From Candidatus Woesearchaeota archaeon (GTDB taxonomy: Archaea; Nanobdellota; Nanobdellia; Woesearchaeales; UBA525), in assembly GCA_028818155.1 (NCBI GenBank), contig JAPPOH010000014.1, positions 1 to 64,000 on the forward strand: DNA of 64,000 bases, written 5' to 3'. Below are positions 48,874 through 58,910 of the stretch, piece after piece (position 1 is the first letter of the stretch; each line of letters begins with the position of its first letter). The position numbers and the translations under genes are program-made. Below the pieces are notes generated by a model that ran no database searches, was not told the origin of the DNA, and saw only the letters and a list, made by a program, of their open reading frames with translations.

Positions 48874-49605
48874 GTGCAAGCAGAACATGTACTCGAGGAA
48901 CTTGGACTAACAGATGCTGAAGCATCCATTTACTTGACACTGCTCGAAGCTGGTCCGTCACACGCTGGCGAGATCATTAGTAAAACAGGATTCCATCGTG
49001 CAACCACATACCAGATACTCAAACGACTGAAAGAGCAAGGATATGTTTCTTCTATTATCAGAGGAAAAAAACAGCAGTTTGAAGCTGCAAGTCCTGAGTG
49101 TTTTCTCGATGAACTCAAAGGAAAAGAGCGAAAATTCAAAAGAATACTTCCCACGCTCAAAGCAAAAGAAGCGAACCAAGAACAGCAAGACGTCACAGTC
49201 TACAATGGCGTCAAAGGGATACGATCTGCCTTAGATAAGATGCTTACTGAGCTTCGCTCGAACGGTACGTATTACGATTTTGGCGTCTCAGGTCTGTTCA
49301 GAGACGTCATGGGAGTGTATTGGGATATATGGCAAGAACGAAAGAAACGGTACAACATAACATCGCACGTTATCTTCAACAAACGTCTGAAACGAGAGAA
49401 CAAAGACCTCCTTCGTGCATACGTAGGAAAGGCGAAGTTTCACCCGCCGCAATACAACAGCGTTACAGATACGATGATCTACAACGACACAGTCATTCTT
49501 CTCGTTTGGACAGCGTCACCACCAATCGCCGTAGTTATTAAAAACAAGAATAACGCAAATAGTTACAAGAACCAGTTTAAGCTCATGTGGAAGCATGCAA
49601 CATGA
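48874..49605 (+). CDS. TrmB-family transcription regulator, copy 1
   Basis: 243 residues from GTG 48874. The winged helix ('LEELGLTDAEASIYLTLLEAG', 'KTGFHRATTYQILKRLKEQGYV', 'IIRGKKQQFEAASPE') is the TrmB DNA-binding domain, followed by a charged linker helix and an effector-binding region with 'TVYNGVKGIRSALDKML' and 'YDFGVSGLFRDV'. Family members bind sugars or other metabolites. It is divergent from a receptor lipoprotein and overlaps the glycosidase-like gene by ATGA, so it probably controls both. Confidence 0.85.
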   Translation: MQAEHVLEELGLTDAEASIYLTLLEAGPSHAGEIISKTGFHRATTYQILKRLKEQGYVSSIIRGKKQQFEAASPECFLDELKGKERKFKRILPTLKAKEANQEQQDVTVYNGVKGIRSALDKMLTELRSNGTYYDFGVSGLFRDVMGVYWDIWQERKKRYNITSHVIFNKRLKRENKDLLRAYVGKAKFHPPQYNSVTDTMIYNDTVILLVWTASPPIAVVIKNKNNANSYKNQFKLMWKHAT

Positions 49606-50705
49606 AACTCATCCCAACGCTCACTGAAGCATTTAGAATCTACAATCGTGCCCGAAGGTTTACTGGCTTCAAAAAGTATGATGGCACGCCGAAGCAGATC
49701 TGCAAGAAAATCATCAAAGACTGTTACAATCCGCTGGAGCACTTTTTTCAAGTTAGCAATGGCCATTTCTGCGAGTTCTACGTCAGGGATTTTGCATTCT
49801 GCTGTGAAGCGCTCGTACAACTCGGCTATGGTAAGCATGTGCGAAATACTATCAGGTATGCGTTTGAGAAATTCACGCAGTATGATCGCATTGCCACCAT
49901 GATCACACCGAAAGGCGTCCCGTATGATTTCCCCAGTTATGGTCCTGATTCGTTAGCGTTATTCTTGTACACAATCACACACACGAAAAGTCATGCAGTC
50001 GCGAAGAAATACAAGAAGTTCTTGCAGGAGCAAGTGCAGTTCTTTGCCGATTACGTAGTTGATAAGAAGACGTTGTTGCCGAGAAAATGGAAGCACTTCA
50101 GTTCTATTCGGGATCAGACGAAGCGAAAAGCCTCCTGTTATGATGCGACAATGGTCGCGCTCGTTGCGAAAGAATGTGAAACGCTCGGGCTCGACTTTCC
50201 GTATTCGTTCAGCGAGTTGCGGGAACTTCTTGTCACGACGTATTGGAATGGCAGCTATTTTTTTAACGATCTCCACAAACAAGCGATTGTGGTTGGTGAC
50301 GCGAACGTCTTTCCGTTCTGGACTGGGGTTGTCACGAATGAAACAATGCGAGAGCGCACATTTGCTTCGATACAAGCAGCGGGCTTGGATAGAGGTATGC
50401 CGCTCCGCTATGTGAGTGCGCTTGATAAGAAGAGAGAGAAAACACGCTTCAACATCTCTGGGTGGCTTGTTCCTGATTACGAGACAGATGCAGTTTGGGC
50501 GCATCTCGGCTTCTGCTATATTCGCGAGCTTGGGAAAGTCGATAAGAACAAGCAGCGTGCACATCTTCGCGCATACGAGAAGAAGATACAACGATACAGA
50601 ACGTTCTTGGAAGTGTACACGAATGAGGGCGATCCGTTCAGGAAGCGTTTGTATGTGACTGACGAAGGGATGTTGTGGTGTTGTAATTGGTTGGCGCTTC
50701 AGTGA
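49602..50705 (+). CDS. Six-hairpin glycosidase-like protein
   Basis: 367 residues from ATG 49602 in the ATGA overlap; a longer start at 49587 is inside trmB. The chain is helical, with 'HFCEFYVRDFAFCCEALVQLG', 'YDFPSYGPDSLALFLYTI', 'KASCYDATMVALVAKECE' and 'VGDANVFPFWTGV', a pattern like the (alpha/alpha)6 barrels of GH15 and related glycosidases, with Asp residues (RDF, GPDS) in expected catalytic positions. No signal peptide is present, so it would act in the cytosol on oligosaccharides. The specific family is not certain. Confidence 0.6.
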   Translation: MKLIPTLTEAFRIYNRARRFTGFKKYDGTPKQICKKIIKDCYNPLEHFFQVSNGHFCEFYVRDFAFCCEALVQLGYGKHVRNTIRYAFEKFTQYDRIATMITPKGVPYDFPSYGPDSLALFLYTITHTKSHAVAKKYKKFLQEQVQFFADYVVDKKTLLPRKWKHFSSIRDQTKRKASCYDATMVALVAKECETLGLDFPYSFSELRELLVTTYWNGSYFFNDLHKQAIVVGDANVFPFWTGVVTNETMRERTFASIQAAGLDRGMPLRYVSALDKKREKTRFNISGWLVPDYETDAVWAHLGFCYIRELGKVDKNKQRAHLRAYEKKIQRYRTFLEVYTNEGDPFRKRLYVTDEGMLWCCNWLALQ

Positions 50706-51598
50706 TACAAGCGTCGCTGTATTTCTTGTGCAGCTTCCATTGCAGCGCCTTGTTTACTATCAAGGAACGCACGCGTCCGTTCGAGAACGCTTTTCTCTAG
50801 GGGAGATGTTGACGCGAGTGCTTCGTTCAGGCAACCTTGGTTGTTAACTGTTCTGAGCAAGCCCGCATGTTGTAACCCTTCAAATGCATCCATATTATTT
50901 GACCAGTGTGGTCCTGAGATGATTGGTATATCATAGAATGCTGGTTCTAGTGGGTTCTGCCCCCCACCTTCTGTGCCGTGCCATGTGTCTCCAATAAATG
51001 TAACATCTGCAATTGCGTAGAGTTCCTGTAACCCTCCCTTTTCTATGACGAATACCACACGTTCGCTCAGCCATTGTGGCGTGAGAAATTCAGGGTACCG
51101 TGGTACGAGAATGCCTAGTGTTGGGGTAATTTGATTTGCGTACCGAACCGCCTGCACAAGTGGATCGATTTCTTGCTCGCGTAGCGAGCCCGCAACAATG
51201 ACTCGTTCGTTTGTCACACCGTACGTTTCCCGCAAAGTATCTCTTTCTCGATCAGAAAGGAATACTCGATATTCAAACTTCAGGGGATCTACATGTATTT
51301 GCATCATACCGGAATGGTTCTGCGCGTAGTTGTCGCTAGCTAAGTCAACAAAAAAATCCCCTATACGATCCTCAAAACAGACATTTCCAAGTAGTGCGCC
51401 ATCTATTCTCTGAAGATCTTCTATAATCAACTCTCTATGAAATTCTTTCCTCGGATCCATATAAATTTGTATTTCAGGCATGCATGCAACAATGTCTCGT
51501 ATAAGATATGGTGCCTGTCGAACAGCACCAAGTATTGATGCTGTCAAAGTGATACTTTTTCCTGTGCCGTCTTTTGCCACACCTGCAAGGAACCACAC
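50699..51598 (-). CDS. Kdo-transferase-like glycosyltransferase (GT30/WaaA fold)
   Basis: 299 residues. 'ITLTASILGAVRQAPYLIRDI' and 'EIQIYMDPRKEFHRELI' are N-terminal Rossmann elements, and the C-terminal domain contains 'ADVTFIGDTWHGTEGGGQNPLEPAFYDIPIISGP' (positions about 200-233), the WaaA/KdtA signature of a Gly-rich donor loop with 'NPLEP' and 'GPH..N'. Bacterial enzymes of this type add Kdo to lipid A and are over 400 residues with a membrane anchor; this one is shorter and soluble. Archaea lack lipid A, so another acceptor is expected. It is the end of the GatE-PHP-NUDIX strand, 23 bases downstream. Confidence 0.65.
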   Translation of the reverse strand: MWFLAGVAKDGTGKSITLTASILGAVRQAPYLIRDIVACMPEIQIYMDPRKEFHRELIIEDLQRIDGALLGNVCFEDRIGDFFVDLASDNYAQNHSGMMQIHVDPLKFEYRVFLSDRERDTLRETYGVTNERVIVAGSLREQEIDPLVQAVRYANQITPTLGILVPRYPEFLTPQWLSERVVFVIEKGGLQELYAIADVTFIGDTWHGTEGGGQNPLEPAFYDIPIISGPHWSNNMDAFEGLQHAGLLRTVNNQGCLNEALASTSPLEKSVLERTRAFLDSKQGAAMEAAQEIQRRLYH

Positions 51599-51621
51599 AT
51601 ACTTAAAAATGTTACCATCAG

Positions 51622-52074
51622 TCAGTACTCTACAATATCTCGTTTCTTGAGCTCATTCCCTTCGTACCAGAACGTTGCGGAAAAGAGTTTCTTTTCTAAC
51701 AACGGAATAAAATGCGTGTCGCTCGACCATAATTCCAAGTCAAGTAGTTCTTCATCCGCGATCCATGACAACTCACCTTCCGGCGAGTCAATCAACTCAC
51801 CAGTAAATTCCCGAGCGGTAAAAATAAAGATGTACCAGTCCTCACCGTGAAAATCCGGGAGCGTCATCACGCCACAGAAATGAGGATTGGTAATTGTCAA
51901 GCCAGATTCTTCAAGAACTTCTCTCTGTACACAGACTTCAGGCGATTCACCTTGTTCGATTTTACCCCCGAGGCCGTTCCACTTGCCATAGTGCACATCG
52001 TTCTCTTTCTTCACGCGGTGCAACATTAATGTTTTGCCATTCTCTTTCACATAACAGAGTGTGCCGAGTTTCAT
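51622..52074 (-). CDS. NUDIX hydrolase (MutT-like)
   Basis: 150 residues. The NUDIX box is complete and normally spaced: 'GGKIEQGESPEVCVQREVLEESGL' with the REx2EE core. 'VKKENDVHYGKWNGLG' and 'FTAREFTGELIDSPEGELSWI' fit the 8-oxo-dGTP/MTH1-type subfamily, so sanitising of oxidised nucleotides is likely. The start overlaps the PHP-domain gene (ATGA). Confidence 0.85.
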   Translation of the reverse strand: MKLGTLCYVKENGKTLMLHRVKKENDVHYGKWNGLGGKIEQGESPEVCVQREVLEESGLTITNPHFCGVMTLPDFHGEDWYIFIFTAREFTGELIDSPEGELSWIADEELLDLELWSSDTHFIPLLEKKLFSATFWYEGNELKKRDIVEY

Positions 52075-52856
52075 CGTTTGTGGTTCTGGATCACTTTTGC
52101 CTTTTCTTTGAGAATGCGCCCCATGTTCACCGCGTGTTGGTGCAGCTTTCGCTCTTCACCGACAACTTCGTTCTTGTGCTTTTTGATGTTGTCTAAGAAG
52201 TTCTCCCATGATGTTGCCTTGCTGTACGTGAAGGCACTCCCGAGCATTTGCAGGACGTGTCCATCACTCCCGCCCACGATTGCTTTGTCGTGTTGCATCG
52301 CCCAGCCAAGTGCTGCGAGGTTTTGCTTATGCAAGATTGCTTGGTTTACGACCTCGACTGCTGTTACTTGCTTGAGTACATCTGGCCGTTTCTTGAACCA
52401 TGGGTAACTTCTTCTCGGTCCTACACCGAATGGGTGTGCGGCAGCTGTCACAACGTTATAGTCCTTGAGCTCGTCGAGGAGATGTGTCATGCGAATGCCT
52501 GATTTTCCTGAACGGAGTGAGTTTTTTTTCTTGATATGCGGTTGTACGACTGCGTTGAAGAAGTACTCGAGTTCTTTGTACGAGTAAAAATAACATAACA
52601 GGTCTTTGCCGTCTCGTGTTGTGATCTCAACACCAGGCTTAATCACTCCCGGAGCGAGTTCTTGTGCCTCCAACACACCATTAATGCTGTTATGGTCTGT
52701 GAGCGCAACAAAAACACCGAGTTCTCGGCATTTCCTGATGATATCTTTGATTCGTGTGCTTGAGTCGTGGCTGTGCTTGCTGTGAAAGTGCATGTCCACG
52801 ACCATGTATTGCTTGGTGAGAGCAACAACGTCTGGCATGCCGAAGTGTGCGTTCAT
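52071..52856 (-). CDS. PHP-domain phosphoesterase
   Basis: 261 residues. Metal ligands are in 'VDMHFHSKHSHDSSTRI', 'VFVALTDHNSINGVLEA', 'VKPGVEITTRDGKDLLCYF', 'AHPFG' and a late 'VGGSDGH'. These form a tri-nuclear centre in the TIM-like PHP fold, which hydrolyses phosphoesters, including histidinol phosphate or nucleotide 3'-phosphates in known members. It is between GatE and the NUDIX gene by ATGA overlaps on both sides. The substrate is open. Confidence 0.82.
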   Translation of the reverse strand: MNAHFGMPDVVALTKQYMVVDMHFHSKHSHDSSTRIKDIIRKCRELGVFVALTDHNSINGVLEAQELAPGVIKPGVEITTRDGKDLLCYFYSYKELEYFFNAVVQPHIKKKNSLRSGKSGIRMTHLLDELKDYNVVTAAAHPFGVGPRRSYPWFKKRPDVLKQVTAVEVVNQAILHKQNLAALGWAMQHDKAIVGGSDGHVLQMLGSAFTYSKATSWENFLDNIKKHKNEVVGEERKLHQHAVNMGRILKEKAKVIQNHKR

Positions 52857-54634
52857 AAGAGCTCCTGCAGCAGTTGCATGACGCGCTTTCCGTCCGCTTT
52901 GCCGCGTGTTTCTTGCATGATGTCGCCCATAAGTGCGCCAGCTGGTTTGCCTGGGTTCTTGTCCACGACGTTTTTGATGATTGTCTTCAGTTCTTCTTCA
53001 GGGAGTTGTTGGAATTTCTCGTAGTTTGGTGCTTTTCCGTGTGCGATGTCCACGAGGAGTTCGAAGATTGCGTCTTTTGGGATCTTTTCTTCTTCCGCTG
53101 CTGTGAAGAGTGTGTCAATGTGTTGCGTGATAGCAATCTCTTTCTTGTATCGCGAAAGGATGTCTCTTCCGTATTGCGTGAGTGCGTTCGCGATGAATGT
53201 TGGTTCCAGTTTTGGGTGTTGTTGCACGTATGCTTCGAAATCAATTCCGTCTTTCACCAGTGCTTGTGCGTGGTCCTTGCTGATATCGTATTTCTGTATG
53301 AGTTCTTTTGTCTGTTCCGTGAGCAGTTTCGGTTGCGCAACACCTCGCGTCTCGACTCGCACTATGGGGATGTCTGTCTCTGGGTACATTCTCGCCGCGC
53401 CAGGAATGGGTCTGAGGTAACTTGTCGTGCCGTCATCGTTTGCCTTGCGTACCTCTTGCGGGATTGTTTCTTTCATCTGCTGCAGTCGTGGAATGATCAC
53501 ATTTGTGAGCACTTCCTGACTTTTCTTTTCTTCCCCTATCACAAGTAAGAATGCATCGTTATCTTGGCAGCAGAACACGTCTTTCAGGTCCAGTCCGTAC
53601 TTACTCATGTCTTCATCACTATGGATGATGCCGCCAAATCCTCGTGGTTTGATGAGGTCCGCGAGTTCTGTGCCGAGTCTGTAGCCTGGGCAGAGTTCTC
53701 TGCCGAGTATGCCATGAAATCCTGTTAATCGAACACCGATCGCCTTCTGTCCTGCAGCGAGTGCTTTCTGAATGAACCCTTTGCCCGTTTTGCATGCGTC
53801 CGTGACGTCAATGGGTTTGCTTGCCTCGATGGCAGGGAGTGTTTCTCGTAGTTGCAAGAGGGTCTGTTGTCTGATCGCTTCGTACATCACGATCTTTGGA
53901 ATCATTTTGAGGTCTTGGCAGCCTTTGATTTCGTTTCTGACCCCGCCGCGTATGCTGATGTTCAGGTCTTGTCTGATGGTGCCGAGGCCGCGCTTGACTC
54001 GTTTTGTGCTTCTCAGAACCATCCCGAGCGCTGCGGCCACGTCCTTCGCTTGCTCTGGGCTCTTGATGTCTGGCATCGTGCTGATTTCGAGGAGTGGAAT
54101 GCCCAGCCTGGAGAGGTTGTACGTGTCCTTGCTCGCTGTTTTCTTGATGATCTTTGATGAGTCCTCTTCGACTGAGATCGCTTGGATTCGTACGTCTGTC
54201 TCAGGAATAGTGCCGCCGAGTGCGAAGAGTCCTGTTCGCTGAAACCCCGCGACGGCAGAGCCATCCACAATTGTTTTGCGCATGAACTGCACTTTGGGGA
54301 GGATCGTGCTTCCGAGTGCTTTCCCGACCATGATCGCAGTGGTCATGACCTCCTCGTTTACTGGGTGCGGGGGCTCTTCATCCAGTTCGACTAAACAGGA
54401 GGTGCCTGCTCGTGCTTGGTACTCGAAGACTTTCTGCTTTTTTTGTTCGGCCGCAGCGGCGATGTCGATAGCTCCCGTTTCTCCTGCTGCCGCTCTGAGT
54501 TGTCTCTTGACGATGATTGATGGCTCATCTTCGACAATCTCTGCACGACACTGGCAGAATAACTTTCGCTCGCCCAGCTGCTGGTGAATTTCTAATCCCA
54601 CCATTAACCCGAGCGCTGCTGGATCAAAATCCAT
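52853..54634 (-). CDS. gatE: Glu-tRNA(Gln) amidotransferase subunit E
   Basis: 593 residues from ATG 54634 (MDFDPAALGLMVGLEIHQQ), 25-30 bases below the TATA 'CTATAAAAAG'; a longer frame to 54736 is not used. 'LGLMVGLEIHQQLGERKLFC', 'VKRQLRAAAGETGAIDI', 'VQFMRKTIVDGSAVAGFQRTG' and 'TGFHGILGRELCPGYRLG' are GatE/GatB segments, and the C-terminal YqeY-like tail ('GKPAGALMGDIMQETRGKAD') binds tRNA. With GatD it converts Glu-tRNA(Gln) into Gln-tRNA(Gln), the archaea-specific route. It heads a minus-strand unit. Confidence 0.93.
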   Translation of the reverse strand: MDFDPAALGLMVGLEIHQQLGERKLFCQCRAEIVEDEPSIIVKRQLRAAAGETGAIDIAAAAEQKKQKVFEYQARAGTSCLVELDEEPPHPVNEEVMTTAIMVGKALGSTILPKVQFMRKTIVDGSAVAGFQRTGLFALGGTIPETDVRIQAISVEEDSSKIIKKTASKDTYNLSRLGIPLLEISTMPDIKSPEQAKDVAAALGMVLRSTKRVKRGLGTIRQDLNISIRGGVRNEIKGCQDLKMIPKIVMYEAIRQQTLLQLRETLPAIEASKPIDVTDACKTGKGFIQKALAAGQKAIGVRLTGFHGILGRELCPGYRLGTELADLIKPRGFGGIIHSDEDMSKYGLDLKDVFCCQDNDAFLLVIGEEKKSQEVLTNVIIPRLQQMKETIPQEVRKANDDGTTSYLRPIPGAARMYPETDIPIVRVETRGVAQPKLLTEQTKELIQKYDISKDHAQALVKDGIDFEAYVQQHPKLEPTFIANALTQYGRDILSRYKKEIAITQHIDTLFTAAEEEKIPKDAIFELLVDIAHGKAPNYEKFQQLPEEELKTIIKNVVDKNPGKPAGALMGDIMQETRGKADGKRVMQLLQELL

Positions 54635-54717
54635 GCTACCGTGGCTTCCGAGTGGCTTTTTATAGGTTTGGGGAGTTCGTAGGAAAACTATATAATTGGT
54701 GGTGCGGTTCCGTATGT

Positions 54718-55038
54718 ATGCCTGGGCAGGGAACATTTACGGTAACCTCTGATCTTCGATTCGTTCCAGTAGGAGGTCAAGGTAGGAAACTTCAACCTCC
54801 TGCAACAGTAACTGCAGCATTAGGTCTGCGCAGGAACACCATGCTTCCTGAAGACAGAATCCTTCTCGAACTGTGTGTTCGTAATCACCGTCAAGGAAAT
54901 GTGGATACTGCGGAGACTCGGCGCGCTGTCAGAGTGGCACAGAAGTACACAGTTGCCCAGGTGGAAGTGCCTGGCGTTGAACCTCGTGAATTTCCACCAA
55001 GCAACACCTATATGCCTCAAGAGAGTTACGTTCTTTGA
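54718..55038 (+). CDS. Hypothetical protein, 106 aa
   Basis: ATG 54718 is 26 bases below a TATA box (CTATATAATTGG, about 54688-54699), so it is likely leaderless; the longer frame from 54517 crosses the gatE promoter and is not used. The product begins MPGQGTFTVTSDLRFVPVGGQ, then 'LPEDRILLELCVRNHRQGNV' and 'VAQVEVPGVEPREFPPSNTY'. It may be a small beta-rich protein with a helix; no family recognised. It is 79 bases before cdc48. Confidence 0.55.
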   Translation: MPGQGTFTVTSDLRFVPVGGQGRKLQPPATVTAALGLRRNTMLPEDRILLELCVRNHRQGNVDTAETRRAVRVAQKYTVAQVEVPGVEPREFPPSNTYMPQESYVL

Positions 55039-55117
55039 GACTTTCCTCATGGAAAGCTTCTTTCTCCTCGGAAAGCTCGCATAGCTGTATATAAGGAAGG
55101 GAAAATTCTCTCAGCGT

Positions 55118-58100
55118 ATGCCAAAAGATCTCCAGCTCAAAGTTGCGGAAGCACACCAAGATGACGTCAACAAAGGTATTGTACGCTTCGATACAAGCTA
55201 CATGAAAGACCTGGGCATTCGCCCAGGAAACATCATCGAGATTCATGGCGAACGAAAAACCGTCGCGATCGCTGATCGTTCTCTCCCAGGCGATATCGGC
55301 CTCAACATCATCCGTATGGATGGTCTCTCCCGAAGGAATGCTCGCACCACCATCGGCGAGATGGTCAAGATTGTGAAGACAGATGTAACAGAGTGCAAGA
55401 AAATCACGATTGCCCCAGCGAGGAAGGGCATCATGATCCGTGCAAACCCACAGATCTTCAAACGCGGCCTCTTAGGACGTGCTGTCCTGAAAGGAGATAT
55501 TGTTTCGTTAGGAGGTACGAGACGAAGGAGATCCACGTTATCGGACAACCCATTCTTTGACGAGATGTTCAGCATGCTCGGTGATGATAACCTCATGAAC
55601 TTCGGCCTTGGGGATCTCAAATTTATTGTTGTGGAATCCACACCGACAAAGAAACCAGTATTAATAACTGAAAACACGAGAGTGAACTTCAATCCAGAAG
55701 CGGTTGAAGTCAAAGACGAACAGGCGATTGACGTCTCATACGAAGATATCGGCGGCCTGGACGAAGAACTCAAGAAAGTACGCGAGATGGTAGAACTACC
55801 ACTCAAACACCCAGAAATTTTCGAGAGATTAGGAATAGAGCCGCCGAAAGGCGTCCTCTTACACGGGCCACCAGGTACTGGAAAAACACTCCTGGCAAAG
55901 GCTGTCGCGAACGAGACGAACAGCCACTTTCTGCTTATAAATGGTCCTGAAGTTATGTCCAAATATTACGGACAATCCGTAATTGGTACAGAGAAAATTA
56001 CGGTAATTGATGATAAAAATGCAAAACTTCTCCCAATTCAGAGAATTGTCGAAGAAAACATGAACCACCTCAAAATCCCGTGTTTTGATGAAAAAGGAGA
56101 GGTTGTTCTTGGTAATATCACCGATCTCATCAAACACAAAACACAAGGAAAAGTACTGAAAGTCACAACACGCAGCGGCAGATCAATAAGCGTCACAGAC
56201 TACCACTCACTCTTCACACTAGGAAAGGGCGGCATCGAAGATGTCAAAACATCAGACCTCAAACCAGGCGAATCACACATTGCAGTTCCTCGTACGCTTC
56301 CAGAACCGCCAACACCAACAACACACATCAACCTCTTAGATGCTCTGAAGGAAAACGACCATGGTCTACGAATAAAAAACAGTCATTTGTACGTGCAACA
56401 TGCAAAGAACAAGCTCGGGCACAAAAAAGTCGCGAACATACTCGATGTCAAAGAGAAATACGTGTATGATATTATTGGCAAAAAAGTCATGCTTCCTGTT
56501 CACAAATTCCTCAAACTTATCGATGCGGCACAACTCGACTACGACGAGCAAGAAATCGCAATCGCAACCAAAGGCAAAGCACTCCCTGTGGAACTCAAGC
56601 TGACAGAAAACCTTTGCGCATTCTTCGGCGTCTGGATAGCAGAAGGCTCATACACCAACAAGAACGAAGTCCGCATTAGCGTCCATAGAAATGAAGAATC
56701 ATTCATGCGAGACCTCTGCACAGAACTCTTCGGGCCTGTCACAATCTATCGAAAGCCTGGAGCGCTCGCATCTGACATATACATCTGTTCAGGTGTGCTT
56801 GGAAAAATAATGAAACACGTTCTTGGATTTACATCCGGAGCGAGAAAGAAACTCATTCCTGAATTCGTGTTCAACCTTCCGAAGCAACAACTTGCAGCAT
56901 TCCTCAGAGGATACATCAGTGGCGATGGATCGTTAAATCTCACAACACCTGCGCCGACTGTCGAGGTTGTCTCTGAAAGTCCTGAACTTATCAATGATAT
57001 TGCATATCTCATGCTCCGTTTTGGCATCGTTGGCAAAATCTACGGCAGAAAACACAGGCCACAAAAGCGATACTGTTTTGCAAACGGAGAAGATCTTGAA
57101 AACTTTTGTGACATAGGCTTCTTTTCGTCAGAGAAAAATCATGCAATCTACAAGTACCTCGAAACGCTCGGTGCGAGGAGAAGAGATCGTGTACCTATGA
57201 CTGATACAGTGCAAGACGTTGTGGACAACACATACGAGCTTCGTGCGTGGAAAGACTGTAAGACTATTGGCAGAGAAGTATTACAAGAGCACGCACCTGC
57301 ACTCGTACAGACATTCAAAGACATCTACTGGGACAAAGTAATGTCAGTGGAAGAAGTGGAAGCACCAGAATACGTCTACGATATTGGCGTTGATCCATGT
57401 CACAATTTTATTGCAGGCTACGGTGGTATTTTCGCACACAATAGCGAGGAAAATCTCCGCAAGAAATTCGAAGAAGCGGAAAAGAACGCTCCTTCCATCA
57501 TCTTCATTGACGAACTGGATGCGATCGCCTCAAAGAGAGAAGAAAGCAAAGGCGAAGTCGAACGAAGGGTCGTTGCACAACTCCTCACCATGATGGATGG
57601 CCTGAAGTCCAGAGGCAAGGTTGTTGTCATTGCAGCCACAAACATCCCAAACCAGATTGATCCCGCGTTGAGAAGACCTGGCAGGTTTGACCGAGAGCTA
57701 GAAATTGGCGTGCCGCAAGCCCCTGGCAGGTTAAACATCCTGAAGATTCACACGAGAAACATGCCCCTCGAGGACAAAGGCAAGGGCAAAGTGGACATGA
57801 AAAAGCTCGCAGCCATCACGCACGGGTTTGTCGGCGCTGATCTCTCCGCGTTAGCGAAAGAAGCGGCAATGATTGTCCTACGACGTGTCTTGCCAGATAT
57901 TAACCTGCAAGATGATGACGAACTTCCGACAGAACTATTAGAAAAACTCATCATACACCAAGATGATTTCCTTGAAGCGCTCAAAGTCGTCAGACCTTCT
58001 GCGCTGCGAGAAGTGCTTGTTGAAGCCCCAAATGTGACGTACAAGGACATTGGTGGCCTGGACGACGTCAAACAAGAGCTCACAGAAGCAGTGGAGTGGC

Positions 58101-58879
58101 CGCTCAAACACAAAGCTGCCTTCAATCGTTTAGGTGTCAAGCCCCCAAAAGGCGTGCTCATGTACGGGCCCCCCGGCACGGGAAAGACAATGCTCGCGAA
58201 AGCGATTGCGAAAGAATCGGAAGCGAATTTTATTCCGATTAAAGGCCCTGAACTTTTGTCAAAATGGGTCGGGGAATCAGAAAAAGCAATCCGAAAGATC
58301 TTTGAGAAAGCACGACAAACCAGCCCAACAGTCGTCTTCTTTGACGAAATAGATAGTGTCGCACCCCACAGGAGTATGAACTCTGACTCGAACGTGACTG
58401 AGAGAGTGGTGAATCAACTGTTAACTGAGATGGACGGCCTGCAAGAGTTGAATGATGTTGTAGTCATTGCATCCACAAACAGGCCAGACATGGTGGATAC
58501 CGCACTCTTACGCCCTGGTAGGTTTGATAGGATTTTGTTAGTGCCCGTTCCGGATAAGAAGTCTCGGAAGCAGATCTTCAAAGTCCACACAGATCACATG
58601 AAACTGAATAAGGACGTGAAGATTGATGCACTCGTGCAGCATTCAGAAGGGTACGTGGGTGCTGATATTGAAGCCATTGCTCGCGAAGCGGCGATTCTCG
58701 CGTTGCGTGATAATATCAAAGCGAAAGATGTGAAGATGAAATACTTTGAGGCCTCAATGAAGAAAGTCCGCCCGTCTGTGAACAAAGAGATCGAGAAGGC
58801 GTACAAAGAGATTGAGGATAAGTTCACAAAAGCGCACGGGCAGCAAATGAACATGGACAAGCCGAGTTATTATGGGTAA
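55118..58879 (+). CDS. cdc48: Cdc48/p97-type AAA+ ATPase interrupted by an intein
   Basis: 1253 residues as encoded, 764 after removing the 489-residue intein. The N-domain is a double-psi barrel plus a CDC48_2 half (residues about 1-190, '[20 protein letters not shown]'). D1 has Walker A 'GPPGTGKT' at about 249 and, after the intein, Walker B 'IIFIDELDA'. D2 has 'GPPGTGKT' at about 1016 and 'VVFFDEIDS' at about 1073, with the usual arginine fingers ('RPGRFDR') in both. It unfolds and extracts proteins for proteasomes and membrane turnover. The start is about 27 bases below the TATA 'CTGTATATAAGG'. gatD is 31 bases downstream. Confidence 0.94.
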   Translation: MPKDLQLKVAEAHQDDVNKGIVRFDTSYMKDLGIRPGNIIEIHGERKTVAIADRSLPGDIGLNIIRMDGLSRRNARTTIGEMVKIVKTDVTECKKITIAPARKGIMIRANPQIFKRGLLGRAVLKGDIVSLGGTRRRRSTLSDNPFFDEMFSMLGDDNLMNFGLGDLKFIVVESTPTKKPVLITENTRVNFNPEAVEVKDEQAIDVSYEDIGGLDEELKKVREMVELPLKHPEIFERLGIEPPKGVLLHGPPGTGKTLLAKAVANETNSHFLLINGPEVMSKYYGQSVIGTEKITVIDDKNAKLLPIQRIVEENMNHLKIPCFDEKGEVVLGNITDLIKHKTQGKVLKVTTRSGRSISVTDYHSLFTLGKGGIEDVKTSDLKPGESHIAVPRTLPEPPTPTTHINLLDALKENDHGLRIKNSHLYVQHAKNKLGHKKVANILDVKEKYVYDIIGKKVMLPVHKFLKLIDAAQLDYDEQEIAIATKGKALPVELKLTENLCAFFGVWIAEGSYTNKNEVRISVHRNEESFMRDLCTELFGPVTIYRKPGALASDIYICSGVLGKIMKHVLGFTSGARKKLIPEFVFNLPKQQLAAFLRGYISGDGSLNLTTPAPTVEVVSESPELINDIAYLMLRFGIVGKIYGRKHRPQKRYCFANGEDLENFCDIGFFSSEKNHAIYKYLETLGARRRDRVPMTDTVQDVVDNTYELRAWKDCKTIGREVLQEHAPALVQTFKDIYWDKVMSVEEVEAPEYVYDIGVDPCHNFIAGYGGIFAHNSEENLRKKFEEAEKNAPSIIFIDELDAIASKREESKGEVERRVVAQLLTMMDGLKSRGKVVVIAATNIPNQIDPALRRPGRFDRELEIGVPQAPGRLNILKIHTRNMPLEDKGKGKVDMKKLAAITHGFVGADLSALAKEAAMIVLRRVLPDINLQDDDELPTELLEKLIIHQDDFLEALKVVRPSALREVLVEAPNVTYKDIGGLDDVKQELTEAVEWPLKHKAAFNRLGVKPPKGVLMYGPPGTGKTMLAKAIAKESEANFIPIKGPELLSKWVGESEKAIRKIFEKARQTSPTVVFFDEIDSVAPHRSMNSDSNVTERVVNQLLTEMDGLQELNDVVVIASTNRPDMVDTALLRPGRFDRILLVPVPDKKSRKQIFKVHTDHMKLNKDVKIDALVQHSEGYVGADIEAIAREAAILALRDNIKAKDVKMKYFEASMKKVRPSVNKEIEKAYKEIEDKFTKAHGQQMNMDKPSYYG
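55976..57442 (+). other. Intein in the D1 domain of Cdc48
   Basis: Residues 287-775 of the cdc48 product. The join is YYGQ | intein | SEENLRK, which restores the conserved D1 sequence. The intein begins with Ser ([12 protein letters not shown]), not Cys, has a block B '[10 protein letters not shown]', and ends '[14 protein letters not shown]' before the +1 Ser, so splicing would use two Ser nucleophiles. A LAGLIDADG endonuclease is nested: '[10 protein letters not shown]' (about 508-517) and '[12 protein letters not shown]' (about 600-612), both with intact acidic residues. The open frame suggests it is active. Position is between the Walker A and Walker B of D1. Confidence 0.9.
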
Positions 58880-58910
58880 GCTTTAAGAACCTCCTGTCGA
58901 TAATATTCTC

